Shown here piece after piece: positions 19,784 to 29,098 of a stretch of DNA of 64,000 nt. The position numbers and the translations under genes are program-made. This DNA is from Candidatus Gastranaerophilales bacterium. GTDB taxonomy: Bacteria; Cyanobacteriota; Vampirovibrionia; Gastranaerophilales; Gastranaerophilaceae. The notes under the pieces are model-generated. The model searched no databases and was not told the DNA's origin. It worked only from the letters and a program-made list of their open reading frames with translations. Numbering within the stretch: the stretch's first letter is position 1; each line of letters starts with the position of its first letter. The DNA lies in NCBI GenBank assembly GCA_944326565.1, contig CALVEL010000003.1, positions 62,001 to 126,000 of the forward strand, in the 5' to 3' direction.

Positions 19784-20380
19784 ATGAAAATAATAATTGC
19801 AACCCAAAACCCGCATAAAGTCGAAGAGATAAAAGAAATCGCAAAACTTTTCAATATCGAAGGGATAGAATTTTTACCAATTGATAAAGGTCTATCCTTC
19901 AACCCTATTGAAAATGGGAAAACCTTTGAAGAAAATTCTATTATAAAAGCACTAGAAGCAAATAAGCTAATAAAAGAATATACATTAGCAGATGATTCAG
20001 GTCTTTGTGTAGAGGCCCTGAATGGAGCCCCAGGAATTCACTCAGCAAGATATGCGGATACTCCGCAAAAAAGAATTGATAAACTATTGACTAATCTACA
20101 AAATACCAAAAACAGAAAAGCAAAATTTATCTGTGCAATGACATTAATAAATCCAAATGGTGAAATTATCTTCAAAACAATCGGAGAATGCAGAGGAGAA
20201 ATTGCCTACACCCAATCAGGCACCCATGGGTTTGGCTATGACCCAGTATTTATAGTGGACAAAACTAGCAAAACAATGGCCGATATGACAGAAGATGAAA
20301 AAAACAAAATTTCACATCGCAGTTTAGCTCTGCAAAAAGTATTTGAATATATCAAAGAACAACTTGATTTACCCATGTAA
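19784..20380 (+). CDS. rdgB: XTP/dITP pyrophosphatase (non-canonical purine NTPase)
   Basis: A 198-residue Ham1/RdgB-family enzyme that hydrolyses dITP, XTP and similar damaged purine nucleotides to monophosphates, cleaning the nucleotide pool. Family landmarks: IIATQNPHKVEEIKEI at the start (nucleotide-binding), GKTFEENSIIKALEA, the catalytic LADDSGLCVEALNGAPGIHS (about 67-86), and GTHGFGYDPVF plus KNKISHRSLAL near the C-terminus. It follows uppS closely. Confidence 0.95.
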   Translation: MKIIIATQNPHKVEEIKEIAKLFNIEGIEFLPIDKGLSFNPIENGKTFEENSIIKALEANKLIKEYTLADDSGLCVEALNGAPGIHSARYADTPQKRIDKLLTNLQNTKNRKAKFICAMTLINPNGEIIFKTIGECRGEIAYTQSGTHGFGYDPVFIVDKTSKTMADMTEDEKNKISHRSLALQKVFEYIKEQLDLPM

Positions 20381-20384
20381 TATA

Positions 20385-20413
20385 TTGCTTTTAAAAAAAT
20401 ATTTAGGTATAAT
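20385..20413 (+). promoter_or_regulatory. Sigma-70-type promoter of the RND efflux operon
   Basis: TTGCTT (20385-20390), 17-nt spacer, TATAAT (20408-20413). The leader of about 60 nt contains a small GTTG/CAAC hairpin and ends in a strong AGGGGAG site before the ATG at 20479. No obvious operator or regulator gene is adjacent. Confidence 0.65.
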
Positions 20414-20478
20414 TAAAATGTTGCAAAAACAACATAATAAGATAAAATCACCGAATAAATACGATTAGGGGAGCACAA

Positions 20479-21666
20479 ATGAAGAAAAATATAATAATAA
20501 TATTGTCGCTAATTATTGGCGCAATAATTTTAAGATATGGAGTTACTGTATTCAATAATATCAAATCAGGAAAAGCAATGCGTAGCAAACCCGCCCCTCA
20601 AGTCGTTATAGATACAGTACAAGAAAAAAGTATTATTAGAACTTATGAAGCTCCTGCAAGAGTAGTCGCAAAATATAGAGTAGATGTTCTTGCTCGTATA
20701 TCAGGATACCTGACTAAAAGTTATTTTAAAGAAGGTGACTACGTAAAAAAAGGACAAACTCTTTTCCAAATAGAACCGACAGAGTTTTCAAATGCAGCTA
20801 AAATGGCAAAAGCAAATGTCGCAAATCTAAAGGCTCAATTAGCATATGCTGAAAAACAACTTGCAAGAGCTGAAGAACTTGTTAAAAAAGACTATATAGC
20901 AAAATCACAGTATGACCAGATGCTTTCTCAAAGAGATTCATTAAAAGCACAAGTAGCATCAGCCGAAGCAAATTACAATGACAGCCAACGTATAATGGGA
21001 TATACAATGGTAAAATCCCCTGTAGACGGTAAAGTCGGGATAATAAATGTAACAGTCGGCAACTATGTAACTCCATCATCAGGAGCTTTAACAACAATAA
21101 ACAGCACAAACCCTATTTATGTAACATTTCCGCTAGATTCAAATGATTATGCAATTTTAGCAAATTCAGACGGAGATGCTAATACTAATAGAAAAGTTGA
21201 ATTATATCTATCAAACGGCGAAAAATATAAATTTGATGGTATACAAGATTTTCAAGATAACAAAGTTGATCAATCAACAGGTACAATAACAATGAGAGCA
21301 ACTTTCGAAAATCCAAACAATGCTTTAATTCAAGGTGAATTTTTAACAGCCAAATTATATGCAAACAAACCTTCAAATGTACCTGTTGTACCTGTGACTG
21401 CGGTTCAAGAAAATCAAGCAGGCAAATATGTATATAAACTTGATGAAAAAGATTTACCGCAATTAACATATATAAAAACAAAAGGACAATCAGGGGATGC
21501 TTGGATTATAGAAGAAGGAGTTAAAAAAGGAGATAGAATAGTCATAGACGGTATCCAAAAATTAACACCGGGAAGACCCGTCACAATTGTCTCACAAGAA
21601 GAAATGCAAAAAATCGAAGCAAAAGAAAAATCAACTGAACAACCGATTAAAGATAGTAAAAAATAA
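20479..21666 (+). CDS. RND efflux periplasmic adaptor (membrane fusion protein)
   Basis: A 395-residue AcrA/MexA-type adaptor. An N-terminal hydrophobic segment (about 4-24) anchors or exports it. The lipoyl half-motif RVDVLARISGYLTKSYFKEG is at about 66-85, followed by a helical hairpin of about 70 residues (KANVANLKAQLAYAEKQLA and so on), the second lipoyl half (VKSPVDGKVGIINVTVGNYV) and beta-barrel and proximal domains. It bridges the pump at 21716-24853 and the outer-membrane channel at 24858-26303. No lipobox is evident. Substrates are unknown. Confidence 0.94.
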   Translation: MKKNIIIILSLIIGAIILRYGVTVFNNIKSGKAMRSKPAPQVVIDTVQEKSIIRTYEAPARVVAKYRVDVLARISGYLTKSYFKEGDYVKKGQTLFQIEPTEFSNAAKMAKANVANLKAQLAYAEKQLARAEELVKKDYIAKSQYDQMLSQRDSLKAQVASAEANYNDSQRIMGYTMVKSPVDGKVGIINVTVGNYVTPSSGALTTINSTNPIYVTFPLDSNDYAILANSDGDANTNRKVELYLSNGEKYKFDGIQDFQDNKVDQSTGTITMRATFENPNNALIQGEFLTAKLYANKPSNVPVVPVTAVQENQAGKYVYKLDEKDLPQLTYIKTKGQSGDAWIIEEGVKKGDRIVIDGIQKLTPGRPVTIVSQEEMQKIEAKEKSTEQPIKDSKK

Positions 21667-21684
21667 ATAAAAGAGAAAGGATAT

Positions 21685-21701
21685 GTTTGCAATAAGCAAA
21701 C
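21685..21701 (+). promoter_or_regulatory. Hairpin between ribosome site and start of the RND pump gene
   Basis: GAAAGG (21675-21680) is the only clear ribosome site in the gap, but it is about 35 nt from the pump ATG at 21716. Between them lies GTTTGC/GCAAAC (21685-21690 with 21696-21701), a 6-bp hairpin that would bring the two closer, and a 9-codon open frame from ATG 21683 ending at 21712. A translational-control role is only a suggestion. Confidence 0.35.
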
Positions 21702-21715
21702 TATGTTTATAAAAA

Positions 21716-24700
21716 ATGAAAGAAAATAACGGGAATTTATTTATAAAACGTCCAAAACTTGCAATAGTAATATCACTTGCAATAATTTTGGCAGGTATGC
21801 TAATGATAAATCTTCTGCCTTTGGAAGAATACCCCTCAATTACCCCACCTCAAGTTGTAGTTACTGCAACATATGCAGGAGCCAGCTCTGACGTTGTTGA
21901 ATCGACAGTAGCAGCCCCTATTGAGGCACAGTTGAACGGTGTAGAAGATATGATTTATATGTCATCTACCTCACAAAACGGTCAATATCAACTTACATTA
22001 TATTTTGAAATCGGCTCAGACCCCGATATGGCTGTTGTAAACGTTCAAAACCAATTGCAACTGGTAACCCCGCGACTTCCTGAAGATGTCAAAAGATATG
22101 GTCTATCCGTCAAAAAATCAACAGGCGGACCGGGGTTAATGATGATTTCAGTAAATTCACCAACTCACACTTATGATTCTTTATACATTGCAAATTACGC
22201 ATCCATATACATTAAAGATGAACTTGCTCGTATAAAAGGCGTAGGTAAAGTAACAGTATTCGGAACCAAAGATTATTCAATGAGAATATGGCTTGATGCA
22301 ACTAAAATGGCAAATTTAGGTGTATCGATATCTGAAGTAAACAAGGCGATACAATATCAAAATACTCAAAGTCCCGCAGGAGATTTAGGAGTTGAGCCTA
22401 TGAAAAATGCTCAACTTATTAAACTTACAATGAGAACTAAAGGCAGACTAAAAGATGTAAAAGAATTTGAAGATATAATAGTAAGATCGAAACCTGACGG
22501 CTCTCAAGTAAAATTAAAAGATATCGCAAGAGTAGAACTCGGTGCAGAAAGTTATTCATATTTTTCAAGAATAGGAGGCCGAGACTCTGCTATTATTTCA
22601 ATAAGCCAATTACCCGAAGCTAATGCTATTGATTTATCAAATAAAATAAGCAAAAAAATGAAAGAACTTTCAAAAAGTTTTCCACAAGGTATTGAATATA
22701 AAATTCAACGTGATGAAACGACATTCGTAAGAGAATCAATCAAAGAAGTTATAAATGCAATAGGTTTAGCTGTAATTCTTGTAGGAATAGTTACATATTT
22801 ATTTTTAGGCAGTGCAAGAGCATCACTAATACCATTTTGTGCAATACCCGTATCACTGATAGGGGTATTTATTTTTATGAATTTATTGGGTTTTTCAATA
22901 AATTTATTAATTTTGTTTGGACTTGTATTAGCAGTCGGACTTGTAGTTGACGATGCTATAGTTGTACTAGAAAATACACAAAGACATATTCAAGAAGGAA
23001 AAAATCCGACAGATGCAACTGAAATCACAATGAAAGAAGTATTTGGAGCTGTACTTGCAACATCATTGGTTTTGATGGCAGTATTTGTACCTGTATCTTT
23101 TATGGCAGGAATTACCGGTCAAATGTTCAGACAATTTGCACTATGTATAGCATCATCAATCGGACTTTCGACTCTTGTAGCTCTTACATTAGCCCCTGCA
23201 CTTTGTTCAATGATTTTAAAAACTAATGAAGAGCACAGTCATTTTGTAGTTATACAAAAATTTGATCAATGGTTCAATAAAGTAAGAGATAAATATTTAA
23301 TCGGTGCAAAATTCTTCATTGATTCTTCCAAAGCAACAATCATAACATTTTTTATAATAGTTGCCTTTATTGGTTTTATGGGACATATAATCCCCCAAGG
23401 ATTCTTACCTACAGAAGATAAAGGAGCAATTTTTTCACAAATTCAATTACCTGACGGTTCTTCAGCATCAAGAACAAATATGGTAGCAAATGAAATTGAA
23501 GAAAAAATATTAAATATCCCCGGAGTTGAAAACACTATTACATTAGTCGGATACTCAGGTGAAAATACAGCTTTAATAGTTGCTGAATTGGAAGATTGGT
23601 CAAAACGCAAAAGTAAAGAACTCTCAATGCAGAGTATTATGAGCAAAATGCAAAAAGAATTCAGCAATTATCCTTCTGCAAAAATTGCAGTATTTTCACC
23701 ACCATCAATTTCAGGCTTAGGTATGTTCGGAGGATTTGAATACGAACTATTGGATAAAGGTAACAGGACACCTCAAGAACTTTATGAAGAAGCAGAAAAA
23801 CTTATAGCTGCAGCGAATAAAAATCCCGCATTCCAATTAGTATATACCTCATTTACAGCAAACCTCCCTCAATTATTGATTAACGTCAATGCTGACAAAG
23901 CAATGGCACAAGGTGTTGAAATTTCCGAAATATACAGTGCTCTAGCTGGATATTTTGGAAAATCCTATGTAAATGACTTCAATAAATACGGTCGTGTATA
24001 TCGTGTATATCTCCAAGCTGACTCAGAATTCAGAGAAAAACCCGCAGATATTAATAAAATCTTTGTAAAAAATATTTATGGTACAATGGTTCCTTTAACC
24101 TCAGTTGTAGAAGTCAAAGAAATAGTCGGACCATACAGTCTTACAAGATTTAACATGTATCCTGCTATTACAATCAACGGTATGACAAGACCTGGTGTAA
24201 GCTCTGGAGAAGCTATGAGTATTATGGAACAGATATCTGATGAAGTACTACCTGAAGATATGGGATATGCTTGGTCAGGAAGCTCACTGCAAGAGCATGA
24301 ATCTTCAGGACAAATTCTTCCAATTATAGCTATGTCTTTAGTATTTGTATATCTTTTCTTGGTTGGATTATACGAAAGCTGGATGCTTCCTATTGCTGTA
24401 CTGTTAATTTCCCCTGTTGCATTAGTCGGAGCATTATTTTTCCAATATGTATGCGGATATTCACTTGATATTTATGCGCAAATCGGTCTTGTTATGTTAA
24501 TAGGGCTTTCAACAAAACAGGCAATTTTGATTATTGAATTTGCAAAAGACGCACATCAAGAAGGTCTTAGTATAAAAGACGCCGCAATGCAGGCAGCAAA
24601 ATTAAGATTTAGAGCAGTTATGATGACAAACATTGCATTTATATTAGGATTGTTGCCACTCGTATTTGCAACAGGTGCAGGCGCAGCCAGCCGTAATTCA

Positions 24701-24853
24701 GTCGGTATGACAGTATTTGGCGGTATGATGGCTGTTGCATTTATAGGAACTTTTTTAGTTCCGGCATATTATGTATTAATTGAAGATTTTAAACAAAATA
24801 TATACAAATTAGTAAAAAGACATAAAGAAAATAAAAATAAGGATAATAAATAA
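21716..24853 (+). CDS. RND multidrug efflux pump (AcrB/HAE1 family)
   Basis: A 1045-residue proton-driven inner-membrane pump, close to the AcrB length. It has the N-terminal span (IFV-like FIKRPKLAIVISLAI), the porter segment EEYPSITPPQVVVTATYAG, and the charged proton-relay pair DD at about 412 in GLVVDDAIVVLEN. The second half begins after about 540, with GFLPTEDKGAIF, and the C-terminal block SRNSVGMTVFGGMMAVAF is typical. The gene lies between its adaptor (49 nt upstream) and channel (4 nt downstream), giving a complete tripartite system. The ATG lacks a nearby ribosome site. Confidence 0.96.
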   Translation: MKENNGNLFIKRPKLAIVISLAIILAGMLMINLLPLEEYPSITPPQVVVTATYAGASSDVVESTVAAPIEAQLNGVEDMIYMSSTSQNGQYQLTLYFEIGSDPDMAVVNVQNQLQLVTPRLPEDVKRYGLSVKKSTGGPGLMMISVNSPTHTYDSLYIANYASIYIKDELARIKGVGKVTVFGTKDYSMRIWLDATKMANLGVSISEVNKAIQYQNTQSPAGDLGVEPMKNAQLIKLTMRTKGRLKDVKEFEDIIVRSKPDGSQVKLKDIARVELGAESYSYFSRIGGRDSAIISISQLPEANAIDLSNKISKKMKELSKSFPQGIEYKIQRDETTFVRESIKEVINAIGLAVILVGIVTYLFLGSARASLIPFCAIPVSLIGVFIFMNLLGFSINLLILFGLVLAVGLVVDDAIVVLENTQRHIQEGKNPTDATEITMKEVFGAVLATSLVLMAVFVPVSFMAGITGQMFRQFALCIASSIGLSTLVALTLAPALCSMILKTNEEHSHFVVIQKFDQWFNKVRDKYLIGAKFFIDSSKATIITFFIIVAFIGFMGHIIPQGFLPTEDKGAIFSQIQLPDGSSASRTNMVANEIEEKILNIPGVENTITLVGYSGENTALIVAELEDWSKRKSKELSMQSIMSKMQKEFSNYPSAKIAVFSPPSISGLGMFGGFEYELLDKGNRTPQELYEEAEKLIAAANKNPAFQLVYTSFTANLPQLLINVNADKAMAQGVEISEIYSALAGYFGKSYVNDFNKYGRVYRVYLQADSEFREKPADINKIFVKNIYGTMVPLTSVVEVKEIVGPYSLTRFNMYPAITINGMTRPGVSSGEAMSIMEQISDEVLPEDMGYAWSGSSLQEHESSGQILPIIAMSLVFVYLFLVGLYESWMLPIAVLLISPVALVGALFFQYVCGYSLDIYAQIGLVMLIGLSTKQAILIIEFAKDAHQEGLSIKDAAMQAAKLRFRAVMMTNIAFILGLLPLVFATGAGAASRNSVGMTVFGGMMAVAFIGTFLVPAYYVLIEDFKQNIYKLVKRHKENKNKDNK

Positions 24854-24857
24854 AATT

Positions 24858-26303
24858 ATGCTAAAAAAAATAGTAATAATGACATTTATAATAAATCTGG
24901 GACTATCTGCAATCGGAGCTCCAGAATCTGTGAATGTTGGAAATACAATAAATCCGAAAGAATTTCCACAAGCTGAAGAAGTGTTACCTAAAAAAATTAA
25001 TGACAAAGTTGTAATCGAAGGCTCAGTCGAAAAAAATATAGATCTTACATTAGAAAGATGTCTTGAAATTGCACTCGGCAATAATCCCCAAATCAATGCT
25101 GCATTTCATGACGTACTTGCATCTGATGCAAAAATTAAACAAGTTTGGTCAAATTATTTTCCGCAATTTAGTTGGCAGACCGGCTATACAAGAATCCGAC
25201 AATTACAATTATCTGATGCATTAGGACAAAACTTAACTTTTAACTATTTTATTCTCGGTCAAATTACATTACAACAAATGCTGTATGATTTTGGGGTAAC
25301 TCAAAACCAAGCAACTATAAGACGTTTAGAATATGAAGGACAGAAGTCAACATTATCAGAGACCATAAACAATGTAATCTATCAAACAAAAGAAGCTTAT
25401 TTTAATCTTTTGTATTCCTATGAAAAAAAACGTGTAGCCGAGACAACAGTCTCTCAATATACAATGTTTTATGACCAAGCAAAAGCATTTTATGAAATAG
25501 GGCTTAATCCCAAAGTAGATGTAACTATTGCCGAATCTAATTTAAGTAATGCAAAACTTGAATTGATACAAGCAAGTAATGCTGTTAATTTGGCTATTGC
25601 AAAATTAAATAACGTAATGGGAGTACCTTTTATTGATGCCTATACAGTCCAAGAACGTCTAAGGTATGAGCCTGTAAGCATTACTCTTGATGGTGCTGTT
25701 GATATAGCAAGAGATGCTCGACCTGATTTAAAACTTGCAGAAACAAAAGTCGAGACAGCAAAACAAACTCTCAAATTAGTTAAAAAATCTTACTTCCCAA
25801 CACTTTCAATCGAAGGTCAATACCAATTAGGTGGTAAAAGCTGGACATCAAATTACGGTTATAACTTAGGCGGTTACTTAAACTTTCCGACTGTCAACGG
25901 AATGCTTATAAGAAATGAAATAAAAGAAGCTAGATATCTCTATGATAAAGAATTAGCAAATGCACAATATACACAAAACCAAATTTATCTCGAAATTCAA
26001 AATGCTTATCTTACTCTTGTAGAAAAGAAAAACCAAATACCTGTCGCTATTTTACAGGTAAAACAAGCTAAAGAAAATTATGAATTATCTTATGGCAGAT
26101 ATAGAGTAGGAGAAGCCGATCCAATCGAGCTTAAAGAAGCACAAACTACCTATCAGACAGCTCAACTTAATTATTATGGCGCACTTTATCAATATAATTC
26201 AGCTAAAGCAGCTCTTGAAAAAGCTATAGGAAAAAATTTAGCAAGCAAAGCTGATGAAGATATTGAGCTGGAACTCGATGAAGATGTAAAGGCTGAAAAA
26301 TAA
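24858..26303 (+). CDS. TolC-family outer-membrane efflux channel
   Basis: A 481-residue outer-membrane factor that would form the trimeric exit duct for the RND pump encoded just before it. A signal peptide at 1-20 (IVIMTFIINLGLSAIGA) is followed by two OEP repeats: the first from about 55 with LERCLEIALGNNPQINAA, the second from about 265 (LDGAVDIARDARPDLKLAE), each with long helical arms such as KKRVAETTVSQYTMFYDQAK. No lipobox cysteine is present. Its stop codon is only three bases from the stop of the convergent XRE gene, with no terminator hairpin between. Confidence 0.93.
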   Translation: MLKKIVIMTFIINLGLSAIGAPESVNVGNTINPKEFPQAEEVLPKKINDKVVIEGSVEKNIDLTLERCLEIALGNNPQINAAFHDVLASDAKIKQVWSNYFPQFSWQTGYTRIRQLQLSDALGQNLTFNYFILGQITLQQMLYDFGVTQNQATIRRLEYEGQKSTLSETINNVIYQTKEAYFNLLYSYEKKRVAETTVSQYTMFYDQAKAFYEIGLNPKVDVTIAESNLSNAKLELIQASNAVNLAIAKLNNVMGVPFIDAYTVQERLRYEPVSITLDGAVDIARDARPDLKLAETKVETAKQTLKLVKKSYFPTLSIEGQYQLGGKSWTSNYGYNLGGYLNFPTVNGMLIRNEIKEARYLYDKELANAQYTQNQIYLEIQNAYLTLVEKKNQIPVAILQVKQAKENYELSYGRYRVGEADPIELKEAQTTYQTAQLNYYGALYQYNSAKAALEKAIGKNLASKADEDIELELDEDVKAEK

Positions 26304-26306
26304 TTA

Positions 26307-26627
26307 TTAAAGTAAGTTTTCCAAAAAAGCATTTACAGACATTAATTTGCTTTTGTCATTTTTTATTAAATTAAGGCGGCAGGATATTTCTTCTAAGTAG
26401 TCTTCATTAGTATACTCATCTTTAAAATTGAACAAATCAGGCAGTGAAACCTTAAGAGCTTTTGCGATATTAACGATGTTATCTGGAGAAGGGAAATATT
26501 TACCTGTTTCTACGGAACTTATGCTGTTAATCTCAACGCCGACAAGTTCAGCGAGTTTTTCCTGAGTTATTTTGTTAATTTTTCGGTATTTTTGAATGTT
26601 TTTCCCTAGAGCTTTTTTTAGTTGCAT
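26307..26627 (-). CDS. XRE-family helix-turn-helix regulator
   Basis: A 106-residue protein with an N-terminal HTH_3 domain (about residues 7-64: LGKNIQKYRKINKITQEKLA, ISSVETGKYFPSPDNIVNIA), followed by a short C-terminal tail with no ligand domain. The ATG at 26627 has GAGGT 6 nt upstream. It is divergent from the pilin-like gene at 26762, and a 9-bp-arm palindrome (26700-26722) overlaps that gene's promoter, so control of the pilin is a reasonable guess. A TATAAT at 26656-26661 on the minus strand could be its own -10 box. Confidence 0.92.
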   Translation of the reverse strand: MQLKKALGKNIQKYRKINKITQEKLAELVGVEINSISSVETGKYFPSPDNIVNIAKALKVSLPDLFNFKDEYTNEDYLEEISCRLNLIKNDKSKLMSVNAFLENLL

Positions 26628-26694
26628 AAGTACCTCATACTTAATTTAAGAGATGATTATAAAAATTAAAACAATGCAATAATTGTATTTTTTA

Positions 26695-26723
26695 TTGATT
26701 TATACAAGTTATGCTTGTATAAT
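26695..26723 (+). promoter_or_regulatory. Sigma-70-type promoter of the second pilin-like gene
   Basis: TTGATT (26695-26700), 17-nt spacer, TATAAT (26718-26723). The spacer and -10 are covered by an inverted repeat, so a bound protein would block RNA polymerase. Confidence 0.65.
26700..26722. promoter_or_regulatory. Candidate operator palindrome
   Basis: TTATACAAG and its exact reverse complement CTTGTATAA separated by five bases. It sits over the promoter of the pilin-like gene and 73 bases from the start of the divergent XRE regulator, the usual place for such a regulator's binding site. Confidence 0.55.
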
Positions 26724-26761
26724 TTAAAAGTGTTACATATAAAAAATACAGGAGAATACCA

Positions 26762-27406
26762 GTGAAACATGTAAAATATGGATTTACTATGGCAGAAACT
26801 CTTATAATAATAGGAATTATAGGTATAGTTGCAGCTATGACATTACCTTCAATTATTGCCAAAATTGAAAAGATTGTGCTTAAAAATCAAATAAAAAAGA
26901 ATTATTCTGCTTTGTCACAAGTAGTACAAAAAGTATTATTTGAATTTGGAGATGGACAAGGTGTATATGTAAATAGCGGATTTGGTTTTCGAGCATTTAA
27001 CAATGCTGTATTAAATGAGTTAAAAATTTTGCAGGTGTGTAATAAAAATGCTTTGGCGAAAGGTTGTATAAAGGAATATAAGGGTCTTAATGTTACTCTT
27101 TGTCCTGCTTTTAATGAAGCAAACATTTATAATAATGCGACCGTTTATATCTTATATGACGGTTCCTTTATAATTCCATACAATGGAGATTGGCGAAGTT
27201 TATGGTTGGTAGATGTTAATGGTAAAAAAGGTCCGAATAAAGCAGGATATGATTTGTTTGAAGTCATAATGGACGAAAAATTAATGAATCCCGGAAACAG
27301 TAAAATGACTAATTTGCGATATCGTGGTAACGGCTGTTTAAATCAAGGGAATCCACCTCCTGTAAAAGGTGCGCTCGATGACTTTAAAAATATAGATAAA
27401 TGGTAA
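26762..27406 (+). CDS. Type IV pilin-like protein
   Basis: A 214-residue prepilin-like protein with a short leader: KYG^FTMAETLIIIGIIGIV, Phe at +1 and Glu at +5 after the predicted cleavage. The mature part contains VVQKVLFEFGDGQG, a VNGKKGPNKAGYDLFEV segment shared in style with the pilin-like gene at 6698 (DVNGEKLPNVVGRDIF), and three cysteines. It uses GTG at 26762 preceded by AGGAG. Proteins of this type are numerous in gut Gastranaerophilales and may be pseudopilins or surface fibres; function unknown. No assembly ATPase or prepilin peptidase is in the window. Confidence 0.88.
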   Translation: MKHVKYGFTMAETLIIIGIIGIVAAMTLPSIIAKIEKIVLKNQIKKNYSALSQVVQKVLFEFGDGQGVYVNSGFGFRAFNNAVLNELKILQVCNKNALAKGCIKEYKGLNVTLCPAFNEANIYNNATVYILYDGSFIIPYNGDWRSLWLVDVNGKKGPNKAGYDLFEVIMDEKLMNPGNSKMTNLRYRGNGCLNQGNPPPVKGALDDFKNIDKW

Positions 27407-27516
27407 GTTTACATTTCTTAATAAAACACAAACAAAAAAGGCAATTTTTTTATTCTTATATACTTTATATATACGTAAGAGATAAATAAAGAGAAGTTAA
27501 GAAAGAGAGCAAACAA

Positions 27517-27801
27517 ATGTTACCTACAACATCAGGTTCAAAAAACGATACAAACGGAAATGGACAGTTTGGAACTTTGGTTAGAAAAAGAACCAGACGC
27601 AGAAGTAATAAAGGTTTTTCTTATGAAGATTACACATATTTGGATAAGAAAGACAAAAGGATGAGATTTAACAATTCACGTGACCCGATCTACTATGTAT
27701 TTGATTGTCTTGAAAACAGACCGGTAAGCACGTTAGCAAAAGAGTTTGTAAAAGATACATTTTTCGAGATTACAAATTTTGTATCAAGAGTCGTTGCATA
27801 A
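27517..27801 (+). CDS. Small basic protein of unknown function
   Basis: A 94-residue protein with a cluster of basic residues at about 24-32 (RKRTRRRSNKG), a central YLDKKDKRMRFNNSRDPIYY segment and a hydrophobic C-terminal stretch (FFEITNFVSRVVA). A good ribosome site (GAAAGAG) lies before the ATG, and a clear terminator follows at 27827-27854, so it is probably a real single-gene unit. The basic patch could bind nucleic acid; nothing else points to a role and no family is recognised. Confidence 0.7.
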   Translation: MLPTTSGSKNDTNGNGQFGTLVRKRTRRRSNKGFSYEDYTYLDKKDKRMRFNNSRDPIYYVFDCLENRPVSTLAKEFVKDTFFEITNFVSRVVA

Positions 27802-27826
27802 TTAATAGGAAAAGAAGGAAGATCAT

Positions 27827-27854
27827 AAAAAGATGGATTAAAGTCCATCTTTTT
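27827..27854 (+). terminator. Rho-independent terminator
   Basis: An 11-bp stem (27827-27837 with 27844-27854; GATGGA/TCCATC core) with a 6-nt loop and a T-run, 25 nt after the stop of the small basic protein gene. Confidence 0.85.
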
Positions 27855-27953
27855 TTATTGTAAATAAATAAAAAAAATATCCAGGCAAACTAATATTAAA
27901 AACTTTTCTTATTTTTTTTGCTATAATAGAAAAGTTAGAAAGGACGTGCAGAT

Positions 27954-28958
27954 ATGGAAAACAAAAGAATAGTATCAGGAATGAGACCAACAGGTAAATT
28001 ACATCTGGGGCATTATTTAGGTGTAATTCAAAATTGGGTTGAACTTCAAAAAAAATATGAGAGTTTTTTCTTTGTTGCAGATTGGCACGCCCTCACTACA
28101 AAATATGACAAAACCGAAAATTTGAAAAATGATGTATTAGATGTTGTAATTGATTGGCTAAGTTGTGGGATTGATCCTGAAATTTCAACAATATACGTAC
28201 AATCACTTGTACCTGAAATTGCAGAATTAAATATTTATCTAGGAATGGTAACCCCTCAAAATTGGGTAGAAAGAGATCCGACCTTAAAAGATATGGCAAA
28301 AATTTTAAGAACAAAAGAAGGAACCAATTCCCAAATAAGTTATGGCTTAATGGGCTATCCAGTGTTAATGAGTGCAGATATTATGATGTTTAATTCTTCA
28401 TACGTACCTGTCGGAATTGACCAGGTTGCACACATTGAAATTACACGTGATATAGCAAGAAGATTTAACAATATTTATAAATGTGACTTTTTCAATGAAC
28501 CTGAACCTATTTTAAATCACTGTTCTTTAATCTGTGGACTTGACGGCAACAAAATGGGTAAATCGTTCCAAAATGACATAAAAATCTCAGACACTGCGGA
28601 AGTAACATCTAAAAAAGTGATGTCTGCAATTACAGACAGAAGCAGAATGAGAAAAGATGATCCGGGGCATCCAGATGAATGCGAAGTCGCCTTCAAATAT
28701 TGGGAAATTTTCGCAGATAAAGACCAAATAGAAAAAGTAAGATATGAATGCGAAAAAGGATTAAGAGGCTGTGCTGATTGTAAAAGACAATTGGGAGCTT
28801 TAATTAATGAAAAACTAGCTCCGATTAGAGAAAAAAGAGCTTACTATGAAGCACATCCTGAAATCGTACATAAAATCATAAAGGAAGGCTCTGAAAAGGC
28901 AAGAGCAGAAGCTCAAAAAGTATTAAAAGAAGTTAGAAATCTTGTAAATATGTACTAA
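27954..28958 (+). CDS. trpS: Tryptophanyl-tRNA synthetase
   Basis: A 334-residue class I synthetase. HLGH (17-20) is in GMRPTGKLHLGHYLGVIQNW, and the second signature is KMGKS in DGNKMGKSFQND (about 198-207). The specificity region YPVLMSADIMMF lies near 125-136 and VPVGIDQVAHIE follows. AAAGGA precedes the ATG, and a TATAAT box is about 35 nt upstream. Length and order are normal for bacterial TrpRS. Confidence 0.96.
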   Translation: MENKRIVSGMRPTGKLHLGHYLGVIQNWVELQKKYESFFFVADWHALTTKYDKTENLKNDVLDVVIDWLSCGIDPEISTIYVQSLVPEIAELNIYLGMVTPQNWVERDPTLKDMAKILRTKEGTNSQISYGLMGYPVLMSADIMMFNSSYVPVGIDQVAHIEITRDIARRFNNIYKCDFFNEPEPILNHCSLICGLDGNKMGKSFQNDIKISDTAEVTSKKVMSAITDRSRMRKDDPGHPDECEVAFKYWEIFADKDQIEKVRYECEKGLRGCADCKRQLGALINEKLAPIREKRAYYEAHPEIVHKIIKEGSEKARAEAQKVLKEVRNLVNMY

Positions 28959-28976
28959 TCAAAAATGCAAAATAAT

Positions 28977-28992
28977 AGCCGCTATCGCGGCT
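28977..28992 (+). terminator. Weak terminator-like hairpin after trpS
   Basis: AGCCGC/GCGGCT with a 4-nt loop, 18 nt after the trpS stop, followed by TTTA rather than a full T-run. Confidence 0.4.
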
Positions 28993-29098
28993 TTATCTCA
29001 TTGTAAAAGGTTAGTGTGTAGGAGAAAATAAAGAAAAAGAAAATGGTTTTATAATCATGGTATACCCGATTAAATTATTCCTTTAACATATATTTGAT

